Notes: generated by a model not told the origin, from the sequence alone. 64,000 nucleotides of DNA from Hyphococcus aureus (GCF_042643165.1 NZ_JBHRSH010000001.1:1-64000), one strand, 5' to 3'; shown: positions 1 to 8,533, counted from the stretch's first letter. A program made the numbers and translations.

Positions 1-61
1 GGCGGACTTCAACTTCACGCAGCTTCGCAATGATCTCTTCCGGTTTGGCTCTTTTCGCCAT
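1..61 (-). CDS. IS3-family transposase OrfA, N-terminal fragment
   Basis: Twenty codons are visible from an ATG at 61 to the window edge; the peptide starts MAKRAKPEEIIAKLREVEVR. The K-P-E-E-I-I-A-K-L-R-E-V-E stretch is typical of the start of OrfA in IS3 elements, the helix-turn-helix protein made with OrfB by programmed frameshifting. The upstream tttgaaagaggagctgagac supplies a GAGG-type ribosome site. The gene is incomplete because the window ends, so intactness cannot be judged. Confidence 0.7.
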   Translation of the reverse strand, partial: MAKRAKPEEIIAKLREVEVR

Positions 62-127
62 GTCTCAGCTCCTCTTTCAAAGCCGAGACTAACAGATTCA
101 TCGGACCACTATTTCGGTGGCAGACCA
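1..127 (-). mobile_element. Clipped end of an IS3-family insertion sequence
   Basis: The minus strand begins an IS3-type OrfA at position 61, preceded by about 65 bp of leader that would include the element's left end. The outer boundary near 127 is inferred: the minus-strand sequence tggtctgccaccg at about 115-127 looks like a terminal inverted repeat, but the partner end lies outside the window. The rest of the element continues to the left of position 1. Confidence 0.55.
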
Positions 128-420
128 TTATCGTTCCGGGCGGAGATGAAAGATAGCGGCCAATAGGGGCGCACCCGCTCGCCGTCCAGCATTTGAGCAG
201 AGCCATCTCTTTTTCACGCCTGCGGTGACCTGACTGCGGCGTCCAAATGCCGTCTTCGCACCTCGCAAATTTCGGCATATCGGGCCCCCCGCCCTCGCTG
301 CGCTGCAACATATATGTCAATTTTGTTTAAAAATTATAGGAACGCCTCTTCTCTTCCGTTACACTCTTATTAAAAAGCTGTGCGCTAAACAGAATAAAAG
401 CGCGAGCGGGACGTGAGGAA
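128..420. other. Intergenic region between the IS end and a small membrane-protein gene
   Basis: I see no convincing gene here. The open frame on the minus strand (15-320) crosses the OrfA start in another frame and has no family signature. The last 110 bp are AT-rich (ttaaaaattatagg, ttattaaaaagc) and probably carry the promoter of the gene at 421. Confidence 0.4.
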
Positions 421-633
421 ATGAACGTAAAAGCACTCTATCAGGCGCCGCTGGCCCTTTTCTCAGGGTTGCTGAAACGCGAGTCCACACACGCAAAACA
501 AAGCGAAGCCTATAGCGACGCCAGCGCAGAGGACAAAAAGATCCCGGCGCGCGACCGTGTGTTCGTCATGATTATTCTGGGTCTGTTGTCCTGGGCTTTT
601 GTCGCCGCGATCATCGTGACGTTCTTAAACTAA
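421..633 (+). CDS. Small single-span membrane protein of unknown function
   Basis: This encodes 70 residues. The first 45 are hydrophilic and the end (about 47-69, VFVMIILGLLSWAFVAAIIVTFL) is one strong transmembrane segment, so a tail-anchored or bitopic inner-membrane protein is likely. The start is supported by GAGGAA ending one base before the ATG and by an AT-rich upstream region. It lies at the edge of the exopolysaccharide locus, convergent with the sugar transferase gene, with a hairpin between them. I do not recognise a family and assign no function; translation is likely but not certain. Confidence 0.6.
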   Translation: MNVKALYQAPLALFSGLLKRESTHAKQSEAYSDASAEDKKIPARDRVFVMIILGLLSWAFVAAIIVTFLN

Positions 634-722
634 AGCGATCCCTGCGCCGCCGCCGAACCACGCCGCTTCCCGCAATCAATGCGCCGGTTCAGTCACGCCA
701 ACAACAAGCACAGAAACGGAAG

Positions 723-746
723 ATGGCGCGCCTTGAAGCGCGCCAT
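723..746. terminator. Hairpin between convergent genes, probable bidirectional terminator
   Basis: A perfect 9-bp stem (atggcgcgc / gcgcgccat) with a 6-nt loop sits between the stop at 633 (+) and the stop at 786 (-). The following T-tracts are short (cttttc on +, tcttccgttt on -), so the terminator role is inferred from position and stem stability. Confidence 0.5.
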
Positions 747-785
747 AGCTCTTTTCAGCAACGATAAAATCTGTTGGCCTTGAGC

Positions 786-1508
786 CTAATAACTTCCGCG
801 GAAGGCGATCACCGCGGGCACCGTCTGCAGCACAATCTTCATATCAAGAAGCAAAGTGCGGTTTCTCGCATAGCTGACATCCAGTTGGACGCGCGCATCA
901 TAGCTGATGTCGTTACGCCCGCTGACCTGCCACAAGCCGGTCAGGCCCGGCCGCACGGAACAATAATCGTCGAAGAACTTTCCGTATTTCTTGATCTCGT
1001 CAATGACGATCGGGCGCGGACCGACAACGCTCATCTGCCCGATCAGAATATTGAACAGCTGGGGCAGCTCATCGAGGCTGAATTTGCGCAGCCACTTGCC
1101 AATCGGCGTGATGCGCGGGTCGTTCTTCAATTTGTGGTCAGTTTCCCACTCGGCGCGGGCGGCGGCCGATGACTTCAACACGCGCTGAAGTTCTTCGTCA
1201 GCGTTCACCACCATGGTGCGGAATTTCAGGCAGGGAAACAGCTTGCCGTTCTGCCCCACACGCGAATGCGCAAAAATGACCGGGCCCGGGCTGCTCATGG
1301 CGACAGCAATGGCGATAAAAACCATTAGCGGAGCAAAAAACACTATGGCGGCGACAGCAAAAACTATGTCGAAGACGCGCGTCAAGGGGCCGATGCTGCG
1401 CGTCTTTATTTGCGTGGCTGACGCCGTGGCGCCCGGCGCGTGCGCTTTATCAAGCGGGTGTGTCATACGTCCCCGCATTGCAAGCCCGAAGTTAGGAATA
1501 CGCTCCAT
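786..1508 (-). CDS. Polyprenyl-phosphate sugar-1-phosphate transferase (initiating glycosyltransferase)
   Basis: This 240-residue protein is a bacterial sugar transferase (WbaP/ExoY catalytic-domain type). It moves a sugar-1-phosphate onto undecaprenyl phosphate at the cytoplasmic face of the inner membrane and starts the repeat unit. Visible features are a membrane helix at about 47-71, K-F-R-T-M at 95-99, K-x-K-N-D-P-R-I-T at 126-134, the catalytic S-L-D-E-L-P-Q near 144-150, G-P-R-P near 163 and P-G-L-T-G-L-W-Q-V-S-G-R. It has only the short C-terminal catalytic unit, without the N-terminal membrane/CoA-binding-like half of WbaP. I chose the ATG at 1508 (GGGGG upstream) over an upstream TTG at 1526. 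It is the likely first enzyme of the polymer built by the genes up to 30 kb. Confidence 0.93.
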   Translation of the reverse strand: MERIPNFGLAMRGRMTHPLDKAHAPGATASATQIKTRSIGPLTRVFDIVFAVAAIVFFAPLMVFIAIAVAMSSPGPVIFAHSRVGQNGKLFPCLKFRTMVVNADEELQRVLKSSAAARAEWETDHKLKNDPRITPIGKWLRKFSLDELPQLFNILIGQMSVVGPRPIVIDEIKKYGKFFDDYCSVRPGLTGLWQVSGRNDISYDARVQLDVSYARNRTLLLDMKIVLQTVPAVIAFRGSY

Positions 1509-1991
1509 ATGAACAACCCCCAGCAAGGAATACGAACAAATGCCGTTGACCTTGAGTAAAGCTTATCAAGTTTTGTGTGCAGTGCAACGTATTTTTGCCG
1601 CGTCGCAACAAAACTTTTGGTAAGGCTGGAACCGGACAATCCGCCGGCGCCGCTAGTTGAAAAGGAAAGTGACCGCTGTCGGCGCGCGCTGTTCCGATAC
1701 TCCGGAACAGCCATCAAAGGCGCTTGCGGCTCATCCGTCACGCTACACTCTCGGTCATTTCAACCGCCGCGATTTACGCCGGACGTTTTGCAAGAAAATC
1801 ATTTTCAACTCTGCGCCGATGGATCACTCATTTACATCTCAAGAGATGTTTCATGCGTTGAAAATGATCATCGCTCATCGGCGAGAGTTTTGCACGACTG
1901 CGCGCCATTAAATCGCTGAAAGCTATAGTTGTGAAAAAATTGAGATTTTAAGTTGCGTCAAATTATCGGCATGAATTGCGCTGACGCCGCG
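1509..1991. other. 483-bp intergenic region, probable promoter region of the sugar transferase gene
   Basis: Both flanking genes run on the minus strand. The open frames here (1575-1919, 1657-1911) have no family resemblance and overlap each other, so I do not call them. The region contains one copy of the repeated 16-bp element (1577-1592) and a weaker relative at about 1598-1612 (cgcgtcgcaacaaaa). Confidence 0.45.
1577..1592 (+). promoter_or_regulatory. Copy of the recurrent KTGC-N3-GCARCATAA element
   Basis: gtgcagtgcaacgtat, two mismatches to the consensus, 68 bp upstream of the sugar transferase start. TGC and GCA form an inverted repeat around a 3-bp spacer, so it could act in either orientation. 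Confidence 0.45.
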
Positions 1992-2870
1992 CTACGCTGC
2001 ATAAAGCGCCTTGATATGGTCGGCGGAATAATAATCGCCGAGGAACTGATAGTCGGCGTCATAAAACGCCAATAGTTTTGCAAAAGACTCCGGCGACAGG
2101 TCTTGCAACGTCACTTTCGGCCCGCCTGCCTGTTTCCGAGGCAACTCAAGAGGCCGGCCAACCGTGTCGGACAGGAACGCAACCAACTCACCGAGCTGTT
2201 CAATCGGATAGATTTTGTCGAAAAACGAAAAATCGCCCGTCAAATACAAAGACTGAAGCCCGAAATGGTGGTTCGTTACACGCGAGCGGCGCATGTAAAA
2301 CTCCAGGTCATCGACGAACTGATTGATCTCCGGCGCCTCACTCAGCCCCTTTTCAGCATAGAGCGAGGCGACATCCTGATGATAGAGGATGCGATTGCGG
2401 TAAGCGGAGATAAAACGCTGTATGGGATCGCGGATAACAACGACTTTGCAACGATCGGCATAGTTCGGATTGTGGGCAAGCATGGTGCCCCCCCGAAAGA
2501 ACTTGTGAATGGTGCCAAGAGGGTGCTGAGAATCAAAAGGCGCGCCGTAGATGAGCTCGTAAAAAAGCCATTTCAGGGATGTGCAGGCGTTTTTTGGAAT
2601 CGGGAAATAGGCGATTTTATATTTCGGCAAATCAATAGAGTGATAGCCAAATTCGCCCGCCCGTTGGAACGCGTAGGTCGGCAATATCCGCGGCTTTTTC
2701 CTTTTCGCAACATGAATAATACGCTGATATTCAGCGCGCGCCTTTTCGGCTTCCCCCTGTTCATAATAGGCGTCAGCCTTGCCGATGATATTTTGCTGGC
2801 GCACCGCCGTAATTTTCGCGGCCACCCGCTCCACCGCGGAATTTAACCCGAGCGCGTTGCGTTTAAACAT
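1992..2870 (-). CDS. Sulfotransferase family protein (Sulfotransfer_2-like)
   Basis: This 292-residue protein would transfer sulfate from PAPS to a hydroxyl of a glycan or other acceptor. The 5'-phosphosulfate loop is I-P-K-N-A-C-T-S-L-K at about 91-100, and the 3'-phosphate motif is V-V-I-R-D-P-I-Q-R-F-I-S-A-Y at about 144-157 (Arg147, Ser155). The N-terminal 60 residues are predicted helical and charged. The ATG at 2870 has GGGGG upstream and is preferred over an in-frame TTG at 2894. It lies 31 bp downstream of another sulfotransferase gene and is probably co-transcribed with it. The pair follows the lasso-peptide exporter, but the 156-bp gap carries its own candidate control sites, so polysaccharide sulfation is as likely as a role on the peptide. 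Confidence 0.88.
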   Translation of the reverse strand: MFKRNALGLNSAVERVAAKITAVRQQNIIGKADAYYEQGEAEKARAEYQRIIHVAKRKKPRILPTYAFQRAGEFGYHSIDLPKYKIAYFPIPKNACTSLKWLFYELIYGAPFDSQHPLGTIHKFFRGGTMLAHNPNYADRCKVVVIRDPIQRFISAYRNRILYHQDVASLYAEKGLSEAPEINQFVDDLEFYMRRSRVTNHHFGLQSLYLTGDFSFFDKIYPIEQLGELVAFLSDTVGRPLELPRKQAGGPKVTLQDLSPESFAKLLAFYDADYQFLGDYYSADHIKALYAA

Positions 2871-2901
2871 TTCCAAGCCCCCCGCTTGTGACAAAAATCC
2901 T

Positions 2902-3771
2902 TCATAAAATCTGATAGTGAAGCGCGTCGAGTGTGTCGCGATCCTTGCTGAGGCCAGACGTCAGGCCAGCGCGTTGCTCGTCAGACAAGCGTGAAATCTG
3001 CCGGTCATTCATATTGATGATTTTCTGGTCCGGGTAATCCTTGACCTTGACCTTGGCCTCCAGAGAGATATCGCTCAGCATTTCGATCTCGCTGGATAAT
3101 GATTTCGCGGCGCCAGGCACATCGGCCGTGAAGTCTTCATATCTCAAATTCAATCGCGCATGCGGGCGCGCCGCCAGAATGTAACGCGCCATGCGCAACC
3201 AGATCTCCGCCAGATGCTCGAAGCGTTGAAATTCCGGCATGCCCTCGTCACAAGGCAGGCTCCAGTTCGAAATCATCTCATCCGTATCATAGCGCTTGTG
3301 CCAGCTCGCACAGACCGCATAGGGATCGCGCGTGAAGGTGATCAAATCGGTTTTCATCCCGTCGAATGATGACAAGAGCTTGTCATAGCGAACCATATTC
3401 GGCGGCGATTTCTCAACGACAAGGCACGGACCGGATGTCTTTTTCCTGACCTGATCCAGCCACACGGCGCGCACTTTGCGATAGGAAAGGGAATAGTTCT
3501 CGTCCCACCTGTCGCGCGCACGGGTCATGGACGGGATCAACCATTGCCCTTCCGCATTTGGCGTTAGCGAAACCGTGCTTGGCGATGTAAGGAGCAATTT
3601 CGCCAGAGCCGTTGACCCGCCATTGGGAAAGGTCAAAATAAAAAGCCAGTTTACATGCTGGCGCGACGCCTCGGACGCGCCGTCAAAGAAAGAGCGGCAT
3701 GAGAGGTAATCGCAATAAACCTCCCGCTTATAGTCTTTCAATGTTTCGCGCCAAGACGCCGGATTGCTCAT
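2902..3771 (-). CDS. Sulfotransferase family protein
   Basis: This 289-residue PAPS-dependent sulfotransferase has the nucleotide loop F-P-N-G-G-S-T-A-L-A-K at about 48-58 and the second motif F-T-R-D-P-Y-A-V-C-A-S-W near 146-157 (Arg148, Ser156). The sequence between them is unlike the sulfotransferase at 1992-2870, so the two probably have different acceptors and are not a recent duplication. It is the first gene of a two-gene unit, 156 bp after the lasso ABC exporter, and the gap contains three copies or relatives of the 16-bp element. The acceptor is unknown. Confidence 0.85.
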   Translation of the reverse strand: MSNPASWRETLKDYKREVYCDYLSCRSFFDGASEASRQHVNWLFILTFPNGGSTALAKLLLTSPSTVSLTPNAEGQWLIPSMTRARDRWDENYSLSYRKVRAVWLDQVRKKTSGPCLVVEKSPPNMVRYDKLLSSFDGMKTDLITFTRDPYAVCASWHKRYDTDEMISNWSLPCDEGMPEFQRFEHLAEIWLRMARYILAARPHARLNLRYEDFTADVPGAAKSLSSEIEMLSDISLEAKVKVKDYPDQKIINMNDRQISRLSDEQRAGLTSGLSKDRDTLDALHYQIL

Positions 3772-3820
3772 AACAAGTCCCTCTTAGCCTGAGGCCTGCA
3801 TTGCGGCGCACGATGCGGGC

Positions 3821-3836
3821 TGCTCCCGCAGCATAA
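3821..3836 (+). promoter_or_regulatory. Relative of the recurrent element, 4-bp spacer
   Basis: tgctcccgcagcataa: the GCAGCATAA half is exact, but the spacer is four bases instead of three. It faces the copy at 3844-3859, so cagcataa and ttatgctg form a larger inverted repeat. Confidence 0.35.
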
Positions 3837-3843
3837 GACGCAA

Positions 3844-3859
3844 TTATGCTGCTTAGCAA
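3844..3859 (-). promoter_or_regulatory. Copy of the recurrent KTGC-N3-GCARCATAA element
   Basis: On the minus strand this reads ttgctaagcagcataa, an exact match, 73 bp upstream of the first sulfotransferase gene (start 3771). Confidence 0.55.
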
Positions 3860-3863
3860 ACAA

Positions 3864-3879
3864 AAATGCTGCACTGCGC
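3864..3879 (-). promoter_or_regulatory. Degenerate copy of the recurrent element
   Basis: On the minus strand this reads gcgcagtgcagcattt, three mismatches, 4 bp from the exact copy at 3844-3859. Tandem spacing suggests paired binding (inference). Confidence 0.4.
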
Positions 3880-3927
3880 AATATTTTTTCGAGGTTCAGC
3901 GCTGCTGATCTTTTCTCAGCCTAAAGA

Positions 3928-5721
3928 TTATCTGCGCTGATCTTGCGTCATTTCCCAGACATAGCCGCCCTTCTCGCCCAGCACTGTGTCAGCGGCTCCA
4001 GACTCAATGACCCGCCCCCGCTTCAGGACAATAATCTGATCGGCAGCGTCCAGAATCGATGGCCGGTGCGCAATGACAAGGATCGTCATTTTCCCGCGGA
4101 GTTCTTTAAGCCCTTCAATAATCGCGTACTCATGCTCCCAGTCGAGCGCACTTGTTGCTTCATCGAGCACTAATAATGCTGGCGCGCGCAAGATCGCTCT
4201 CGCCAGTGCAAGACGCTGGCGTTCGCCGCCTGACATAAAGGCGCCCCGGTCACCTATGACCGTTTCGAGACCATCTTTCATGTCGGCGACAAATTTGTCC
4301 GCTTTCGCGAGTCGCAAGGCGTTCTGAATATCCGCGTCACTCGCCTCAGGCGCGCCCATGAGCAAATTCGCCCGCACCGTATCGTGCATAAGCGATGTTT
4401 CCTGCGGCACATATCCGACCATGGCGCGCCAGCCCCGCCGGTTGCCGTCGTCAAGGCGGGCTTCGTCAATATAGATGGCGCCTTCCGACGGCGAGGTCAG
4501 GCCCATCAGAAGATCTGCGAAGGTGCTTTTCCCGCTTGCGGTCGGCCCGACAATCGCCGTGATCGCGCCCACCGGCAGGTTCAGGCTGACGCCGGATAAT
4601 ACAGCGGGCCCGGCTTCATAATTGAAGCCGACATTTTCAAAGCGGATACCCCGCATCAGGGTCAGCGGCGCCTGCCCTTGCGCATCTCTGGGTTCTTCAT
4701 GCGCCAGACACCGCGCCTTCAAGGCAAGCACCACCTCAAGCGCATTCATATTGGCGTTCAGGGTCTGGATCGTCTGCTGGATCGATAAAATTCTCGGGGA
4801 GAGCCGAAGATAGACGACAATCATGGCGATGGTCGCCGCAGGGGATAAGTCAAAGCGGTCAAGCGCGAGATAAACAAATACAGCCAGCGCGGCGCCGGAC
4901 CCGATCTGCACCCACATTTGCGCCAGGCTCGCAGCCTTAGTGAAACTGAGCGTAGCGTCCCGGATGGCGCGCAGAGACGTCTTCAGTTTTTCAAAGAAAT
5001 CCTGTTCCGTCGAAAAAGCCTTCGACGCCTTCATACTGTCGATGAAATCACCAATGATGTGATATTGGCGCTGACGCAATTGACTGAATTGCGTCCCATA
5101 AAGGCGCGCACGGCGCCGCAAGGGCGCCAGCAATAACAACAATGCGCCGCCCAGCAACGCCGCAATCAAGGTCATTTTCCAGGAAAAGAACAGCGACACA
5201 ATCACATAGACCAGCGCCATCACACAGGCCCGAATGAGCGTCATCAATGAAATCAGCGCGGTCTGAATTCGATCCACATCCGCCGTCAGGGAATGATTGA
5301 TATCCGCGCCCCTTAAAGAAGCGAGGAAAGACCAGCTTGCATTGACGACGCTCTCAAAAAGCGACTGGCGCGTCATCAGACAGTAATCCTGAATCAGTTT
5401 TGCGTTTGTCAGTTCCGCCATACGCACTAGAAAAGCGCGCGCGGCGATCAACAACACCAAGCCGAAAAGCAACAGCGGCAGACTATGAAACAGCGGTTGC
5501 ACAGCCGCCGACGCGTCGGCGCCGAGACCGGGCGCTTCAAAATCGCCAATAGCGCCGCCATAAACGCCGATAATCGGAACCAGCAATACAATCGACAACC
5601 CTTCGGTCAGCCCCGCCAGCAACAAGAGCGCCACCGTCTTTACAAAGCTGGCGCCTGTCGCCTGCGCGACGGTGCGGATGAGAGAGAAGACTGTCAGTGG
5701 TGTTGCAGGTTGCGCCGTCAT
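3928..5721 (-). CDS. Lasso-peptide ABC exporter (D protein), transmembrane plus ATPase domains
   Basis: This 597-residue half-transporter has an N-terminal six-helix exporter domain (about 1-330) and a C-terminal nucleotide-binding domain. The latter carries Walker A G-P-T-A-S-G-K-S-T near 391-399, signature M-S-G-G-E-R-Q-R near 495, Walker B L-L-V-L-D-E-A-T-S-A-L-D near 515-526 and the switch His in I-A-H-R. Its ATG overlaps the kinase stop (5718-5721), so the two are translationally coupled. In lasso clusters of the McjD/PadeD type such exporters pump out the mature peptide and give self-immunity. A glycan or lipid exporter is the alternative, but the gene order favours the peptide. Confidence 0.9.
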   Translation of the reverse strand: MTAQPATPLTVFSLIRTVAQATGASFVKTVALLLLAGLTEGLSIVLLVPIIGVYGGAIGDFEAPGLGADASAAVQPLFHSLPLLLFGLVLLIAARAFLVRMAELTNAKLIQDYCLMTRQSLFESVVNASWSFLASLRGADINHSLTADVDRIQTALISLMTLIRACVMALVYVIVSLFFSWKMTLIAALLGGALLLLLAPLRRRARLYGTQFSQLRQRQYHIIGDFIDSMKASKAFSTEQDFFEKLKTSLRAIRDATLSFTKAASLAQMWVQIGSGAALAVFVYLALDRFDLSPAATIAMIVVYLRLSPRILSIQQTIQTLNANMNALEVVLALKARCLAHEEPRDAQGQAPLTLMRGIRFENVGFNYEAGPAVLSGVSLNLPVGAITAIVGPTASGKSTFADLLMGLTSPSEGAIYIDEARLDDGNRRGWRAMVGYVPQETSLMHDTVRANLLMGAPEASDADIQNALRLAKADKFVADMKDGLETVIGDRGAFMSGGERQRLALARAILRAPALLVLDEATSALDWEHEYAIIEGLKELRGKMTILVIAHRPSILDAADQIIVLKRGRVIESGAADTVLGEKGGYVWEMTQDQRR

Positions 5722-6632
5722 AGGCCTGCGCTCTTGGAAACAAGCTCAACCGCTTCTGGCATGCGATCCAGCGTTGAGGGGACGGTTAGGACGTTGACGG
5801 GCGTCGTCTTTACGAGCGCCGCACTTTGCTCGAACCATGCCTGCGCCCTTCCGTCCGCGGCCGGAGCGGCGCCATATTTGCGCATATAGATGTGTTGGAA
5901 AACCGCGTTCAACTCTTCGCGCTCCGACTTTTCTTGCAGGCTCGCCGTCTCTCCCCGCTTGAGCAGGCAAAGACGGCTGAGCGGCATCGCTTCCGATGTC
6001 GGCTTTTGCGCTAACCTGATGCGCATTTTTTTATAGGGCAGGCCCCCTGTTTCCAGAATGTCTCCTTCAAGCCCGCCCACTCGGTCGAACGCTTGCTTCA
6101 TGATCTTTGTCGCGGCGTAACCCGGATGCGCCACCGGAGCGGAATCAGACGGAAAACCGATGGAGATGAGATCGTCGTTAAACAGAGGGAAGCCCTGCCG
6201 GATCAAAAACGCCGCCATGGTTGACTTCCCCGCGCCGCGGTCGCCGACAAAGCCCCATAGTTCATGACCAACCACAATCGCGCTGCCATGGATGACAAGC
6301 CTGCCGCGATAATGCATCAGCGTCGCCAACACCGGACCAAGCAGCGGCAGGCCCAGACAGTCCTCGCTGATGCCGGGACGGAGGCCGACGCGAATTTCCG
6401 TCGCGTTATGAATCTCCAGCCGCGCCACATTCGCAAAGTCGAAAATTTGCAGATCAGGCAGAAACGCCGGCTGACCGCCCTCTGGAGGCTGTTCGTTCAA
6501 CAAGACATCTGGTCGGTTGCTGACAATGATATCGGCATCACCTTGCGGCGCAGGATCAAGCTCCGGCAGGAAAAACTCAGATTCGATTAGAAAACCATAA
6601 CAGCTGTAAAAATAGCGACACTGAGATGTCAT
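5718..6632 (-). CDS. HPr-kinase-like protein, probable lasso precursor kinase (K)
   Basis: This 304-residue protein contains the HPr-kinase P-loop G-D-R-G-A-G-K-S-T at about 130-138 within a domain otherwise shortened relative to HprK. I place the start at 6632 because that ATG overlaps the cyclase stop (ATGA); the open frame reaches a further ATG at 6680 inside the cyclase gene. Kinases of this kind in paeninodin-type lasso clusters phosphorylate the C-terminal Ser of the precursor, and precursor A here ends in Ser. HprK-related proteins also occur in exosortase/EPS loci, but the direct coupling to cyclase and exporter genes favours the lasso role. The activity itself is inferred. Confidence 0.82.
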   Translation of the reverse strand: MTSQCRYFYSCYGFLIESEFFLPELDPAPQGDADIIVSNRPDVLLNEQPPEGGQPAFLPDLQIFDFANVARLEIHNATEIRVGLRPGISEDCLGLPLLGPVLATLMHYRGRLVIHGSAIVVGHELWGFVGDRGAGKSTMAAFLIRQGFPLFNDDLISIGFPSDSAPVAHPGYAATKIMKQAFDRVGGLEGDILETGGLPYKKMRIRLAQKPTSEAMPLSRLCLLKRGETASLQEKSEREELNAVFQHIYMRKYGAAPAADGRAQAWFEQSAALVKTTPVNVLTVPSTLDRMPEAVELVSKSAGL

Positions 6633-8533
6633 GCGCTCTGCCTGCTTTCCAGCCATGCCGATAACATTGTCACTCGCCATAAAGCGTACAGATTTTGAAT
6701 GCTCACAGCAGATTGCTCATCCTTAAAATTCGCAAGAACAGTCCGGAAATACTCCACATTGACATAAGGGTCGACAAGACCGGCTTTTTCGTACAGCACA
6801 GCCGACATGCGCTGAAGGCCGTCGGCCGCCCGCAAACTACTCAAAAAGCGCCCGGCGAAATTATACTTGTCACGGCGTTCAGCGACTTCTTTCGGCAAAT
6901 CGTCAGCCAGCCCCCGGCGCAGAATAGAGCGCCCGAACCCGTCCCGCCATTTTTCCCTGCTTGGCAACCCAACACAGAATTCAACAAGATCTTGGTCCCA
7001 AAACGGATAGCGGACTTCAAGATGGCTGTGCGCTGATTGATGATCGAGCATTTCAAGCGAGAGCGCCTGGCGCGCATCCAGAAGCTCCCGCAGATGCTCC
7101 TGTTGTCCATAGCTCAACCTTTCACGTATCAGCGCAGGCTCGTAACGCTCAGGCGCCTCAAGGCAACGCGCAGGCCCGCGCAAAAAAGGCGCCCATGACA
7201 AAACACCGCCATCACAGCGTGTCCCGCCGAGAGCCATTTTTTTTATAGATCTTAACGGCCCCGTTAGCGGAGAATGTTTCAGCATCAGCGTTCGGAAAAT
7301 TTCGGTGCGGTTCGTTCGTTTGGCGCCGAGACTGTCGGGATCTATTTCCTTCCACAGTGCTAAGACGTTTCCCTGTTGCGCCAACTCCACGAGATAATTT
7401 GCGCCGCGCGACACAACTTCATCGCCGCCTGACCCGTCGAGGAGAATACGCACCCTCCCGTCTTGATCAGTCTCATCGATCAGTAACGACGCTGTCGCAC
7501 AATTCAGTGAAAAGGGTGGGCGGCCAAAAGCGGTGAGGGCTTTATCCACCTCGCCGAACGCGGCGACATGACTGGCGTCGATGCGCAATGGCGAGACATG
7601 GCCCGCCTTGCGGTTAACCGCATCGATGTAAAAGCTTTCATCTTCCCCTTCGCCGTATCCATAAACGAGTGACGCCGTCAGGAGTGGATTCTTTTGCTCT
7701 TTTGCGGCGGTTTTTGCGGCAAGGCATACGATTGAGGACGAATCGAGACCGCCGCTGAGCATACACCCGACCTCGCCACTGCCATGCGAACGGCGATCGA
7801 CAGCCTGGTTCAGCAAGAACCGAAACTGCGCAGCGGCATCCCCCTCCCTGGCGTAAATATCTGGCGCGCGCGCCGTATGTTCGCCCAAATCATAATATTG
7901 AAATAAAGATGTTGCGGCAGCGTTGATCTTCATGCCATGGGCCGGCGGCAGGCGCGATATTTTCCGGAAAACTGTCTCGCTATGATCTTGCGAAACAGCG
8001 CCCGCGACATAGTCAACAATGACATCTTCACAAAGGGCCTCGCCCATCGCCGGCCAGGCGGCGATCAGGGCTGGCGTTTCTGACGCAAAGGCGAAGGCGT
8101 GCGCCGGGTTGCAAAAATAAAGAGGGCAAACGCCGAAACGGTCGCGCGCCAGAAACAATTCACGCCCATTCGGATCCCATATGGCAAGTGCAAAGTCGCC
8201 TGTGACACCTGCGAGGAACGCAGATCCGCACGTTTTGAACGCGTCCAGAAAGGCGCGCAGGACAAAGTCGCCACCGCCTTGCGGTGGCGCGCCGGAGAGC
8301 GCATCAATACGGCCGTCAAGAACGGCGATATAGCCGTCTTCGTCCTGATAAAGTCCGTTGCAGCCGGTATCCTTCAGGACATGGCCGATGAACCCATCCG
8401 CAAAGGTAGAGATTTTGATATCATCCCGGCCGCGATGGCGGAGCGACACCGCCATCCGCCGCGCCTCTTCCTCAAGCGCTTCTACCGGCGCAGCCTCAGC
8501 GGATTTATAAAAGACACCGAAAACCCCGCTCAT
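6629..8533 (-). CDS. Lasso-peptide cyclase, asparagine-synthetase-like (C protein)
   Basis: This 634-residue AsnB homologue has an N-terminal Ntn/glutaminase-like domain (about 1-210) and an ATP-pyrophosphatase domain with the PP-loop L-S-G-G-L-D-S-S-S near 257-265. The residue after Met is Ser (M-S-G-V-F-G), where glutamine-dependent synthetases have the catalytic Cys. Glutaminase activity is therefore probably lost, as in lasso cyclases, which adenylate an Asp/Glu side chain and close the isopeptide ring on the core's N-terminus. It abuts B2 (8534) and is coupled to K by ATGA. Such enzymes are also found in EPS loci, but with precursor, RRE and protease genes adjacent the lasso assignment is strong. 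Confidence 0.9.
   Translation of the reverse strand: MSGVFGVFYKSAEAAPVEALEEEARRMAVSLRHRGRDDIKISTFADGFIGHVLKDTGCNGLYQDEDGYIAVLDGRIDALSGAPPQGGGDFVLRAFLDAFKTCGSAFLAGVTGDFALAIWDPNGRELFLARDRFGVCPLYFCNPAHAFAFASETPALIAAWPAMGEALCEDVIVDYVAGAVSQDHSETVFRKISRLPPAHGMKINAAATSLFQYYDLGEHTARAPDIYAREGDAAAQFRFLLNQAVDRRSHGSGEVGCMLSGGLDSSSIVCLAAKTAAKEQKNPLLTASLVYGYGEGEDESFYIDAVNRKAGHVSPLRIDASHVAAFGEVDKALTAFGRPPFSLNCATASLLIDETDQDGRVRILLDGSGGDEVVSRGANYLVELAQQGNVLALWKEIDPDSLGAKRTNRTEIFRTLMLKHSPLTGPLRSIKKMALGGTRCDGGVLSWAPFLRGPARCLEAPERYEPALIRERLSYGQQEHLRELLDARQALSLEMLDHQSAHSHLEVRYPFWDQDLVEFCVGLPSREKWRDGFGRSILRRGLADDLPKEVAERRDKYNFAGRFLSSLRAADGLQRMSAVLYEKAGLVDPYVNVEYFRTVLANFKDEQSAVSIQNLYALWRVTMLSAWLESRQSA

Noticed and set aside
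15..320. 101-residue minus-strand open frame at the window start
   Set aside because: It overlaps the IS3 OrfA start in another frame, has no family signature, and runs across the IS boundary.
1509..1991. Open frames of 84-114 residues in the region upstream of the sugar transferase
   Set aside because: They overlap in different frames, lack ribosome sites and family signatures.
5718..6632. HPr-kinase-like gene as part of an EPS/exosortase HPr-related system
   Set aside because: No exosortase or companion genes of that system are present, while cyclase, RRE, protease, precursor and exporter genes are directly linked.
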